Below are positions 6,827 to 16,300 of a DNA stretch of 33,665 nucleotides, piece by piece. Source of the stretch: JBHGBB01 sp041946755 (GTDB lineage Bacteria > UBP4 > UBA4092 > JAOAEQ01); NCBI GenBank assembly GCA_041946755.1, contig JBHGBB010000016.1, positions 1 through 33,665 on the forward strand, read 5' to 3'. The translations under genes were made by a program, and so were the position numbers. The notes under the pieces are model-generated. The model had not been told where the DNA came from. It ran no database searches and was given only the letters and a program-made list of their open reading frames with translations. Every line of letters begins with the position of its first letter. The first letter of the stretch is position 1.

Positions 6827-9187
6827 TTATTTAAGGTCTGTAGTCACCCAAAGGTCTCCATTTGGACGAAGAAATGAAAACCGGCCGGAAGTATCTCTAA
6901 TCATATTCGATATAACGCCTGTAGAACATGCGATTTCTATTGGCTCAGTCCAATACACCAAATCAGGTGAAGTAGAAAAACAGCGGCGCCGATTGGTTCC
7001 AGCATCAAGAATAAATCCATATTTGCCGTTTCCCAAATCTAGAATTTGAGTAAATTTCATCCAATTAAAAGGTTGGTCTTTGAAATCAAGCGTTCCTATT
7101 TCCCGGAAATTATCAGCATTGTCCCCAAGGTAAAATACTATTTTATCTTTTTTATTAGCATAATCATTTAACACAGCAAGATATTGTCTATCGGGTAACT
7201 GAAGGTACTGAATCAACCTATTTCCTATTTGACGAAATACTTCCGGTCGTTTGCCCTTACTCCAGGTAATCCCGTCATCCGATTTACGAATCCATTGATC
7301 CATATATAACGCAAATGTACCATTGTTATTTTGATATATCGCTAAAGAAGAAGTTAAGGGATAGGAGCCAAACGGAAACAAAAATATCGGACGCGACCAA
7401 TTTTCCGAATCAAGCGAAGTTGCAAACCAAATCGATTTATTACGGTTCCATACCAAATAAAACATCCCACTTCCGAGATCCTGAATCAAGCGCGGGCGAT
7501 CTTCATTTTCCCAATTGTTAATCGGTAATTTATTTACCGTTGACCAGGTTATCAAATCCGGTGAACTGGCCTGATATATATCGGTTTGCCCTTCAGAACT
7601 CGCTACCACTAAAAGATGATATTTCTGATTATTATCCTGAATTATACCCATTTCACTTATATTGGGTGGTAATACCAGATTGGTTGATATTTGATCCCAT
7701 TCAACATCATATCCGATATCAAGGATATAATCGGTTTTCCCGTTCCAATAAAACTGCTTCTGTTTAATCGGTAATCCTGCTCGTTCGGCCGTATAACTAT
7801 GCCAGCCGGCGGTTGCCAAGCTCGTATCCCATTGATAAGTATTAAATCCAGTTGGCGGCTTGATATTTAACGATATTTTTTGTTTATTATCAATAACCAC
7901 CTTGGTTTTTGCCCAGGGATGGGTTGATATGATTATCATGGGCGTGGTTCCGACAAAATCACGAATCGTAGTGGTAGTATCGCCTGATTCAGGTATGAAT
8001 TCCGCTTTCATCCTCCATTGATGGCATCGGAATCCAGCTGAAGAACTGAGAATCCAAAACCGGGTAGCGCGAACCCCATTTTTGAAATCTAAAGCTCCTT
8101 GTGCCCATTGCCGACTATATTTCGGGAGAGTCGGGTTTTCTTTGGATAGTTGTTTTAACCATACTTTAGGTGCAAATTCTGCTGAACCGGCAGAATTTGG
8201 AGTATAGTCATAAACGAAGGGATACGCATAATCAATGTTGGTATCGCTTGACTCCGCGAAAAAATTATGCGTTTCGACTTCTGCGGTAAATTCTAGTCTT
8301 TTGATTTTATATCCTGTTTTTGCTTGAACAATATAACAAGGATTAATAAAATCTTTCGACATATAACCGATTCCTGCTGTATCTTCAAATATCTTATCAT
8401 CGTTCTCAGTGGTTTTGTATTCAGGATTTTTCGGTGATAGTTTTATCACCCAGGGACATTGCTGCCATTCTTCCGGTACGGGCTTTTCCATATTTTCAAA
8501 ATATAATCTATACCATTCAGCCGGAGCATCAAAAGCAATAAATACCTTATCCCGATATCGAGATAGCGTATAGTATTGACTATATGCATTATAGGCTTTA
8601 TGTTTTCGTCCTAATTTAATAAGTAATTTACCTTTAAGAAATATCGCTTGCTGCAGACAGGGATCTGGTTCTCGATAAAATTGGTTGGTAAACTTCGTGG
8701 TTTGGATAGAAAGTAAATAATTTTTCTGATACTTTTTTACTATCGTTTCGACTTTATCTAATGATTCAGGATAATAATACTGAAGCAAGCCTTCCAGAGT
8801 ACGCAACGTATTCTCGGAATCGTTTATTTCATCGCAAAGCTTGGCAACATCAAGTAATAATTGTTTGCCTTCCGCATCTGCGGTGTCCGTAGAGAGATTA
8901 ACAAACTTTAGATAATTATCAATAGCGCTGGTATAATTTTTCAGATAACGGTAGGCATCACCGAGCTTGCGGTATGCCGGCCGGTATTTCGGGTCAACTT
9001 GTATCGCCGCCTGATATTCGGGAATCGCCAGTTCATACATCCCCTGGTCCAGATATTGGTTTCCCTGATGATAATAGGACTCGGCGGTAGATTGGGAGAC
9101 GGTCCCTGCAAATGATAGATTGAAACAAGCAGCTAAAATAACGCCAACTAAATAATAGGTTAATAAGTGCTCGATATTTCTCTTCAT
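6827..9187 (-). CDS. Exported TPR and beta-propeller-like protein (paralogue 1)
   Basis: 786-aa exported protein of unknown function. The N-terminal hydrophobic segment is a signal peptide. L-A-A-C at about residues 18-21 could be a lipobox, with signal peptidase I cleavage after S-F-A as the alternative. Residues about 36-103 form two TPR motifs (YYHQGNQYLDQGMYELAI..., AYRKLGDAYRYLKNYTSAI...). The middle third looks beta-rich. The last ~250 residues carry repeated S-x-D-x-x-x-W signatures (ASSPDLITW, TSLDSENW, SDDGITW, STSPDLVYW) like sialidase Asp-boxes or GH43/GH32 propellers. No catalytic set can be assigned, so it may be binding-only. GGAG lies 7 nt before the ATG. It is a tandem paralogue of the gene at 9236-11542, 48 bp away, probably co-transcribed. 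Confidence 0.75.
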   Translation of the reverse strand: MKRNIEHLLTYYLVGVILAACFNLSFAGTVSQSTAESYYHQGNQYLDQGMYELAIPEYQAAIQVDPKYRPAYRKLGDAYRYLKNYTSAIDNYLKFVNLSTDTADAEGKQLLLDVAKLCDEINDSENTLRTLEGLLQYYYPESLDKVETIVKKYQKNYLLSIQTTKFTNQFYREPDPCLQQAIFLKGKLLIKLGRKHKAYNAYSQYYTLSRYRDKVFIAFDAPAEWYRLYFENMEKPVPEEWQQCPWVIKLSPKNPEYKTTENDDKIFEDTAGIGYMSKDFINPCYIVQAKTGYKIKRLEFTAEVETHNFFAESSDTNIDYAYPFVYDYTPNSAGSAEFAPKVWLKQLSKENPTLPKYSRQWAQGALDFKNGVRATRFWILSSSAGFRCHQWRMKAEFIPESGDTTTTIRDFVGTTPMIIISTHPWAKTKVVIDNKQKISLNIKPPTGFNTYQWDTSLATAGWHSYTAERAGLPIKQKQFYWNGKTDYILDIGYDVEWDQISTNLVLPPNISEMGIIQDNNQKYHLLVVASSEGQTDIYQASSPDLITWSTVNKLPINNWENEDRPRLIQDLGSGMFYLVWNRNKSIWFATSLDSENWSRPIFLFPFGSYPLTSSLAIYQNNNGTFALYMDQWIRKSDDGITWSKGKRPEVFRQIGNRLIQYLQLPDRQYLAVLNDYANKKDKIVFYLGDNADNFREIGTLDFKDQPFNWMKFTQILDLGNGKYGFILDAGTNRRRCFSTSPDLVYWTEPIEIACSTGVISNMIRDTSGRFSFLRPNGDLWVTTDLK

Positions 9188-9235
9188 ACCATTTCTCCAT
9201 ATTTATAGATTCACCAATTACATACAATAGTCCAT

Positions 9236-11542
9236 TTATTTTAAATCTGGAGTTGACCAGAGTTCACCGTTAAAGCTTAGGAAAGTGAGTCGGTCTTGCG
9301 GGTCTTTAATCAAATTAGAAATTCCCATATCAAAGACACTTAATATTTCTTGTGGTTCATCCCAGTGAACCAAATCCTTTGATTTAGATAACACAAGATA
9401 TTCTCCCTGTTTGAATAAACCACCATAAATATTATCCTTTAATTCTATGATCTGTTCTGGGCACGCAAATTTAAATTGCGTTTTTGGAGATGTAATAATC
9501 CCTATTTTTCGATAATCAATCCCATTATCACTAATAAATACAAGGGTTTCGGTAGTACATGTTTTATATAATCTGATAAAACTTCCGTTTGATAATAAAT
9601 GGTAGCAATAATTTCCAGAGATATATTCTATCGGTTCGGATAATTTTATTGGTTTGCAGGTACTCCAAGATATTCCATCATTAGATACGCTATATTCTTC
9701 CCTGGAAAACAACCAGTATCTATCCGTTTTATCTAATAATAGATTAAATCCTCCAAATAAAAAAGATCCAATATATTTAGGAGTTGCGCTCATTTTCGTT
9801 GGTCGTGACCAATTCTGGAAATCGGCTGAGGTTGATATCCAAACATCGGAATTTACAAATGCAGTCGGTTCAATGGCTCGATCACTAATCCAGATAATAG
9901 TAAACATTCCAGATTGAGCATTATGAAACAATCTAGGATATTCATCTTTTTTCCAGCTATTTATTGATAATTTTTCTAACGGTAACCAATTCAGTAAATC
10001 CTGGGAGCTAGCAGTATAGATATCCGATTGTCCATCAGGGCTGGCTACTAGAATCAATCGATATATTCCATTATTATCCTGATAAAGCCTAAGCTCACTC
10101 GTATTCTTTGGAATGCTCAAATTAGTTTGGTTTCGATTCCAATTAATATTAAATCCAACATCAACGAAATAGTCCTGAGTAAAATCCCAATAAAACTTAG
10201 TTTCTTTATTCGGTAAACCGGGACGTTCAGCAACTAACGTATGCCATCCGGCGGAAGAATATGAGAGAGTTAAACCGTATATATCCTGTATGGTCATTTT
10301 CATCTTATCATCAAGGATGACATGGGTGACGGCAAAGGGATGTGTTCGAATTATCAATCTCGGCCAAAAAGATTCTCGTTGCGTAGTGTTTACTGCCAAA
10401 TCAGATTCCGGGACAAATTCAGCCTGGATATTCCATTGATACCATTTGTCGCTGCTATCCGAATTCAACACCTGGAACCGTAATGCGTGAACCCCGGTTT
10501 TGTTTTCAAAAAGGTATTGTGCCCAATGTCGAGTGCTTTCTTTATTAAAAGTTATTTTATTGAATAAATTTATTGGTGCTGCATAATCATATCCTTTTTC
10601 AATTGCACCAAACGGATACGATACATAGTTAATACCTTGTTGTTCTATTTCAGCGTTAAATTTCATTTTGCTGATGCGAAATCCGGGTTTTGCCTGAATA
10701 ATATAGGATAGGTTTCGCTCTAAATCCGTTCCGGTAATAATTTCAATTCGCTTATTCTCTTTAGCATATACACGATACTCTGGATTTTCTGGCGATAAAA
10801 CGATTACCCACGGACATTCTTGCCAATCTTCTGGGATAGGTTTCGCCATATTTTCCAAATATAATGCAATCCATTCTTCTGGAAGATAGGTGTTTTCAAG
10901 AATCAGATCACGGTATCGAATGAGGGCATAATATTGACTAAAAACATCAAACGCTTCTTGTTTGCGTTCGTACTTGCGTAAAAGATTGCCTTTTAAAAAC
11001 ATTGCTTTTTGCCAATAAGGGTCGGGTGTTCGATGAAAACAATTGATATTCTTTATGGTTTGGATAGAGAGCGAATAGCTTTCGCGATATTTTTGAAATA
11101 TCATATCGACTTTATCGAATGATTCAGGGTAATAATACCTTAGAAGTCCATCGATTGTTCTTAAGGCGTTTTCCGAATCGTTAATTTCATCACAGAGTTT
11201 GGCCGTATCAATCAACAATTGTTTCCCTTCAGCATCTGCGGTGTCAGTGGAGAGGTTAACGAATTTCAGATAGTTATCGATAGCACTGGTATAATTTTTC
11301 AGATAGCGGTAAGCGTCGCCAAGTTTGCGGTATGCCGGCCGGTATTTCGGGTCGGCTTGGAGTGCCGCTTGATATTCCGGAATCGCGAGTTCATACATTC
11401 CCTGGTCTAGATATTGGTTTCCCTGATGATAATAGGACTCAGCAGTTGATTGGGTAAGGGTTGTTCCTAAAGAAACGGATACTGAAAAAAGGAAAGCCGC
11501 TGTGACCAAAAACCAAACGGCATAAATATATTTCCCGCGCAT
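9236..11542 (-). CDS. Exported TPR and beta-propeller-like protein (paralogue 2)
   Basis: 768 aa from the preferred start, with the same architecture as its neighbour: signal peptide (M-R-G-K-Y-I-Y-A-V-W-F-L-V-T-A-A), two TPRs, a beta-rich middle and a C-terminal propeller-like region (ASSQDLLNW, STSADFQNW, SNDGISW, SKSKDLVHW). From Q-S-T-A-E-S to Y-Y-Y-P-E-S (111 residues) the two proteins differ at only 8 positions by eye, while their C-terminal halves diverge strongly. Function unknown; an exported carbohydrate- or glycoprotein-binding role is one guess. An ATG at 11560 would add six residues. The ATG at 11542 is chosen because AAGGAA lies 8 nt upstream and the signal peptide starts naturally there. 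Confidence 0.75.
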   Translation of the reverse strand: MRGKYIYAVWFLVTAAFLFSVSVSLGTTLTQSTAESYYHQGNQYLDQGMYELAIPEYQAALQADPKYRPAYRKLGDAYRYLKNYTSAIDNYLKFVNLSTDTADAEGKQLLIDTAKLCDEINDSENALRTIDGLLRYYYPESFDKVDMIFQKYRESYSLSIQTIKNINCFHRTPDPYWQKAMFLKGNLLRKYERKQEAFDVFSQYYALIRYRDLILENTYLPEEWIALYLENMAKPIPEDWQECPWVIVLSPENPEYRVYAKENKRIEIITGTDLERNLSYIIQAKPGFRISKMKFNAEIEQQGINYVSYPFGAIEKGYDYAAPINLFNKITFNKESTRHWAQYLFENKTGVHALRFQVLNSDSSDKWYQWNIQAEFVPESDLAVNTTQRESFWPRLIIRTHPFAVTHVILDDKMKMTIQDIYGLTLSYSSAGWHTLVAERPGLPNKETKFYWDFTQDYFVDVGFNINWNRNQTNLSIPKNTSELRLYQDNNGIYRLILVASPDGQSDIYTASSQDLLNWLPLEKLSINSWKKDEYPRLFHNAQSGMFTIIWISDRAIEPTAFVNSDVWISTSADFQNWSRPTKMSATPKYIGSFLFGGFNLLLDKTDRYWLFSREEYSVSNDGISWSTCKPIKLSEPIEYISGNYCYHLLSNGSFIRLYKTCTTETLVFISDNGIDYRKIGIITSPKTQFKFACPEQIIELKDNIYGGLFKQGEYLVLSKSKDLVHWDEPQEILSVFDMGISNLIKDPQDRLTFLSFNGELWSTPDLK

Positions 11543-11550
11543 TCTTGATG

Positions 11551-11556
11551 TTCCTT
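11551..11556 (-). promoter_or_regulatory. Ribosome-binding site that sets the start at 11542
   Basis: On the minus strand AAGGAA lies 8 nt before the ATG ending at 11540. The alternative ATG at 11560 has only AT-rich sequence upstream. The upstream ATG codons overlap this site, so the downstream start is favoured. Confidence 0.6.
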
Positions 11557-11651
11557 CCATTAAAATATCTATTTATTTCTCTGGTTCGGCATCGATATAT
11601 CTATATACCTATGTTCGATAACACCAAGATGACCTGGTTTATTCAATAAAC

Positions 11652-11685
11652 TTCGGACTTTAGTCCGCCTTAGGCGGATCGGACT
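11652..11685. repeat. GGACTTTAGTCC / TCCGCCTTAGGCGGA hairpin after glyQS
   Basis: A palindromic core at 11664-11678 is flanked by CGGACTTTAG on the left and TCGGACTTC on the right. It lies 19 bp beyond the glyQS stop, so it can form a hairpin in the glyQS 3' end. There is no T-tract on the minus strand. The core recurs, reverse complemented, at 403-417. Confidence 0.55.
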
Positions 11686-11696
11686 TCTGACTGCCC

Positions 11697-13040
11697 TTAT
11701 AGCTTTTCTTTAAGAATCTCTTTTACCTTTTCAATCGGCACCCGGATTTGTTCCATGGTATCCCGGTCTCGGATAGTTACCTGGTGATCTTCCAGTGACT
11801 GCACGTCAACCGTGATGCAATATAAGGTTCCGATTTCATCTTGTCGGCGATAGAGTCTGCCGATCGATGCGGTATCATCATATGCGGCAGGAAAACTAGA
11901 ACGCAGATCAGCGGCAAGCTTTTTGGCTACTTCAACAATATCCGGCCGATTGGCTAGGAGTGGAAACACTGCCGCTTTAACCGGCGCCAAGTCTTTATGC
12001 AATTTCATGACCTTCCGTTTATCGTTTCTCACTTTCTCTTCATGATAAGCATTAATCAGAAACGCTAAAACCGACCGATCAACTCCAGCTGACGGCTCGA
12101 TGACATAGGGTGAGATATGCTGATTGGTTTCCTGGTCGAAGAATACCAGATTTTCACCGCTAGCTTTAGTATGGTTTTTCAAATCGAAATCGGTGCGGTT
12201 AGCCACCCCTTCCAATTCCGACCAACCCATCGGAAACAGGAATTCGATATCAGTACATGCCGCCGCATAATGCGCTAGTTCTTCTTTATTATATACATAC
12301 GGCCGCAGATTTTCCGGTTTAATGCCTAGCCCGATATACCAATTCATCCGGTCGGTAATCCATTTCTGATGCGCTTCTTCCGCTTGTTCCGGTTTAACGA
12401 AATATTCGATTTCCATTTGCTCGAATTCCCGGGACCGGAAAGTGAAATTACCGGGGGTAATCTCATTGCGGAAAGCTTTGCCGATTTGGGCGATACCGAA
12501 CGGTAGTTTCTTCCGGCTGGATTGGAGAACATTATTAAAATTAACGAAAATCCCTTGTGCGGTTTCCGGTCGCAGATATGCAATCGACGCCTCATCTTGC
12601 ACCGGACCAACGAAGGTACGAAACAATAAATTAAACTGCCGTGCTTCGGTTAATTCACCACCGCAGGCCGGACATTTCGGCGTAATCGGTTTCCCATCCG
12701 CTGCCAGATGTTCGCCATGAATCGTGGATTTGATTCCCACCTGGTCAGCCCGATACCGCTTTTTGCATGATTTGCAATCTACCATCGGGTCGGTGAACTG
12801 GGTTACATGGCCGGAAGCTTCCCATACTTTCGGATTCATAATCAGGGCGGCATCGAGACCCACCATGTCGTCGCGTTCCTGGACCACGGCTTTCCACCAA
12901 GCGCGTTTAACATTGTTTTTCAGTTCTACTCCCAGCGGCCCATAATCCCAGAATCCGCCGAACCCGCCATATATTTCGCTGCTCTGGAAAATGAACCCCC
13001 GCTGTTTACATAACGATACTAGTTTATCCATTTCAATCAT
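11697..13040 (-). CDS. glyQS: Glycine--tRNA ligase, dimeric (alpha2) type
   Basis: 447-aa class II aminoacyl-tRNA synthetase that charges tRNA-Gly, cytoplasmic. The N-terminus L-C-K-Q-R-G-F-I-F-Q-S-S-E-I-Y-G-G and F-W-D-Y-G-P-L-G is diagnostic. Zinc-type cysteine pairs are C89xxC92 and C123xxC126. Class II motif 2 is F-R-N-E-I-T-P-G-N-F-T-F-R-S-R-E-F-E-Q, and motif 3 is G-V-D-R-S-V-L-A-F-L. The C-terminal anticodon-binding domain (from about residue 345, A-P-V-K-A-A-V-F-P-L) is complete, and length fits the family. The start has AGGA 7 nt upstream; ATG at residue 4 is less likely. No T-box leader motif is visible in the 297 bp upstream. It has no functional tie to the signalling genes that diverge from it. 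Confidence 0.96.
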   Translation of the reverse strand: MIEMDKLVSLCKQRGFIFQSSEIYGGFGGFWDYGPLGVELKNNVKRAWWKAVVQERDDMVGLDAALIMNPKVWEASGHVTQFTDPMVDCKSCKKRYRADQVGIKSTIHGEHLAADGKPITPKCPACGGELTEARQFNLLFRTFVGPVQDEASIAYLRPETAQGIFVNFNNVLQSSRKKLPFGIAQIGKAFRNEITPGNFTFRSREFEQMEIEYFVKPEQAEEAHQKWITDRMNWYIGLGIKPENLRPYVYNKEELAHYAAACTDIEFLFPMGWSELEGVANRTDFDLKNHTKASGENLVFFDQETNQHISPYVIEPSAGVDRSVLAFLINAYHEEKVRNDKRKVMKLHKDLAPVKAAVFPLLANRPDIVEVAKKLAADLRSSFPAAYDDTASIGRLYRRQDEIGTLYCITVDVQSLEDHQVTIRDRDTMEQIRVPIEKVKEILKEKL

Positions 13041-13072
13041 ACAGTTATCCTTTCAGGAAACAAAAATACTGG

Positions 13073-13174
13073 TTCTCGCAGAGCACGCAAAGTAAAACCC
13101 CGCTAAGCGCGCAAAGAAAAAACTAAATTATTCGATTCAGTCGTTGATAATTATCTCTGCGGTCTTTGTGAGAA
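13073..13174. repeat. GCAGAGC-CGCAAAG intergenic repeat with inverted ends
   Basis: Two direct units (CGCAGAGCACGCAAAG and CGCTAAGCGCGCAAAG) are followed about 45 bp later by an inverted related unit (CTCTGCGGTCTTTGTG). The outer ends TTCTC and GAGAA are complementary. The layout resembles a small non-coding dispersed repeat. It fills most of the glyQS-proximal half of the divergent intergenic region. No ORF is present. Confidence 0.55.
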
Positions 13175-13239
13175 CTTATTGATCCTTTATTTTAGACCAT
13201 TATTATATCAAAAATACCCTTGGTTCTACGGAACTTTAT

Positions 13240-13268
13240 TTGACAATGGCTAGAGAAGAGACTACAAT
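13240..13268 (+). promoter_or_regulatory. Near-consensus sigma70 promoter for the giant sensor kinase
   Basis: TTGACA (13240-13245), a 17-nt spacer, then TACAAT (13263-13268). The -35 box is a full consensus match and the -10 box matches 5 of 6. Transcription would start near 13275, giving a leader of about 60 nt before the ATG at 13338. It is the best promoter match I noticed in the window and stands at the head of the co-oriented signalling block. Confidence 0.7.
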
Positions 13269-13337
13269 TAATACTACTAATCTGAAAATTGTTCACTACA
13301 AAAGGTTCGGCATTACTCAAATTGAGAAATAGCAAGT

Positions 13338-16300
13338 ATGGTAGAACAATCGTTAGCTATCCTCCATCTAGAAGACAATCCAGATGATGCGGCGTTGATT
13401 CAACGCGCAATTAAAAAAGAAGGTATCGCCAGTACCATAGAACGTGTAGCGACTAGAGCAGATTATATCGCAGCGCTTGATAAAGGTAGTGTTAATATAA
13501 TCCTGCTCGATTATTCCCTGCCTGATTTCGATGGATTTTCTGCGCTTGCGCTGGCTCGGGAAAAACTACCCGATATTCCGGTGATTTTGGTTACCGGGAG
13601 TATCGGCGAAGAGCTTGCCGCTGAAAGTATCAAACAAGGGGCATATGATTATGTATTCAAAGATCGATTGAGTCGACTCGTTCCTGCCATACATCGGGCG
13701 ATACAGGATGCTGCATCCCGCAAACTCCAGAAGCGAACGCAAGATGCGTTGCAAGCCAGCGAGGAACGCTATCGACTCCTGTTGGAATCCTCGTCAGACA
13801 GCATTTATGTCTTGGATTATCAGTGGCGAATTATGGTAATTAATACCACTGCCGAGCATCTTGTCCAAATACCGAGAGGAAAATTGATCGGAAATAAACT
13901 TACCGATTTATTCCCCAGTTTTGAGAAAACCGAGTTCTATAAAACATTCCAACGGGTTATGGAAAGCCGTAAATCCGATGCGATTACTGCGGAGTATACC
14001 TATGCAGATGGGCGAAAAAGCTGGTACGAGGTGCATGTTGATCCTGTGCCGGAAGGTATCGTGTGTATTGCACGGGATATCACCGAACGCAAATATGCTG
14101 AAGAGAAATATACTACTATTCTTCGTACCGCCCTGGACGGATTTTGCGCAGTAGATCTCCAAGGGCATATTCTGGATGTAAACGATGCTTATTGCCGACT
14201 TATTGGTTATAGCCGAGAAGAACTTCTTCGTATGAGAATATCAGATATCGAAATCGTTGAAAACCCGGAGGAGACAACGCATCGGCTTCAGCGAATCATG
14301 GAGGCTGGTGGCGATCGTTTTGAAACCCAACATCGTTGTAAAGATGGTCGAATTATTGATGTCGATGTCAGCACCAATTACTTAAAAAAAGAGCAGCAGT
14401 TTTTTGTGTTTCTTCGCGATATCACTGCACGCAAACAGATGGAAACGACCTTACGGGAAAGCGAAGAGCGGCATCGACTATTAATTGAGCAATCAGTAAT
14501 GGGTATTGGAGTTTCGCAAGGGAATCAGATTGTGTTCGCTAATCCGGCATTATTACGCATTTTCGAATATGATACACTAGAGGACTTTGTTAAAACTCCA
14601 TTGTTAGAGCTTGTTGCACCATCTTCTCGTGAAATGATCGCAAAACGTTTAAAAAAGGTAGCACAAGGGGAGCCGCAACCTTCAGATTTTGAGTACGATA
14701 TCGTCTGTAAAAACGGGAAAATTAAAACATTACATGCCCAGAGTTCTTGGGTTACCCTAGGTGATGTAAAGTATACCCAAACGACATTCGAAGATATTAC
14801 CGAACGGAAGCGGGCAGAAGAAGCGCTGCGTGATAGCGAAACGAAATATCGTTCGTTATTTGACAATAGTCTTGACGCGGTAATGTTGACCGCACCCGAT
14901 GGTAGTATTCTAGCAGCTAATCCTGCAGCATGTAAAATGTTTGAACGACCTGAAGAAGAAATCTGTCGGCTCGGTCGAACCAGCATAATTGATTCATCCG
15001 ATCCGCGGTTGGCACTTGCTATTGAAGAGCGTGCCAGTAAAGGGATGTTCTCTGGAGAACTCACTGGGTTGCGGAAAGATGGAACTAAATTCCCTATCGA
15101 ATTAACGAGTATACTATTCAAAGATAATAAAGGTAATCTGCGCACCAGCATGATTATCCGGGATATCACCAACCGTAAACAGATGGAAGAGCGGCTTATT
15201 GCTTCAGAGCAAAAATATCGGGATTTGATCGATACCGCACAAGCCGGGGTATATCAGACTCATCTTAATGGAACCATTCTTTTTGCTAACAAAACACTCG
15301 TCGATATCTTTGAATTTCCTTCGATTCAGGACGCAATCGGCACCAATATTATCGAGCGATATAAAAATCCTGCTGACCGGAAGCGACTCCTATTAGAATT
15401 AAATAAAAACCATGCGATTAACAACTATGAGATAACCTTTATTACTAAAACCAACAAAGAGATTGTGGTCTTACTCAGCGCCATGCTTATTGGAGAAACT
15501 ATTTCCGGCATGGTCCAAGATATTACTTCGTTAAAAAAAGCTCAAGATCAAATTCGGCTGTTCAGCGACGCAGTGCAAAGCGTTAACGATTGTGTCGGGA
15601 TAACCGACTTGGAAACCAATTTTCTTTTTATCAATACCGCATTTGAAAAGACCTATGGTGTTTCTAGCCAAGAAATTATCGGCAAGAAAATCGATCAGCT
15701 TTGGGACTATTTCAATCCGCAACATAAAAAAAGAACTATTATTCCTCATACCTTCCAAGACGGTGGTTGGCAGGGAGAAGTGTTACATAAACGAAAAGAT
15801 GGCAGTTTTTTTCCGGCATGGCTATCAACCGCCATTATTAAAAATAGCAACAATCAACCGATCGGATTGATTGGCATCACGCGTGATATCACCGAACAGA
15901 AAAAAGCTGAAGAAATCCTGCGGCAAAGCGAAGAGCGCTATCGGGGCTTATTCGAGAATTCGATTATGGGAATTGTGCAAGTACATCCCGATGGTCATCT
16001 TCTCACTGCTAATTCCACCTTTGCTCGGATGTTTGGCTTCGCCAGCCCCGAACAAATGATTGCCGAAATTAACGATGTTGGCAAACAACTCTATGCGAAT
16101 CCTGAAGAACGCAAGCAAGTCCTTAAACTGCTTGCTGAAAAAGGACGCATTAAACCGAGAGAAGAAGAAGCATTACGCCGCGATGGAACCATATTTTCCG
16201 TTTGGGCATCCATGCGCGCCATCAAAGACAGTAACGGTAAAACGCTCTATAATGAAGCTGAAATTCTTGATATTACCGAGCGCAAACGAGCAGAGAAATT

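Noticed and set aside
13041..13337. T-box riboswitch upstream of glyQS
   Set aside because: No T-box sequence (AGGGTGGNACCGCG-like) or terminator/antiterminator layout is visible; the space is filled by a repeat and the divergent kinase promoter.
14525..15172. Long open frame on the minus strand within the giant kinase
   Set aside because: It is antisense to conserved PAS coding sequence, has no recognisable domain and no ribosome-binding site. The same applies to 17852-18484 minus and the other long antisense frames.
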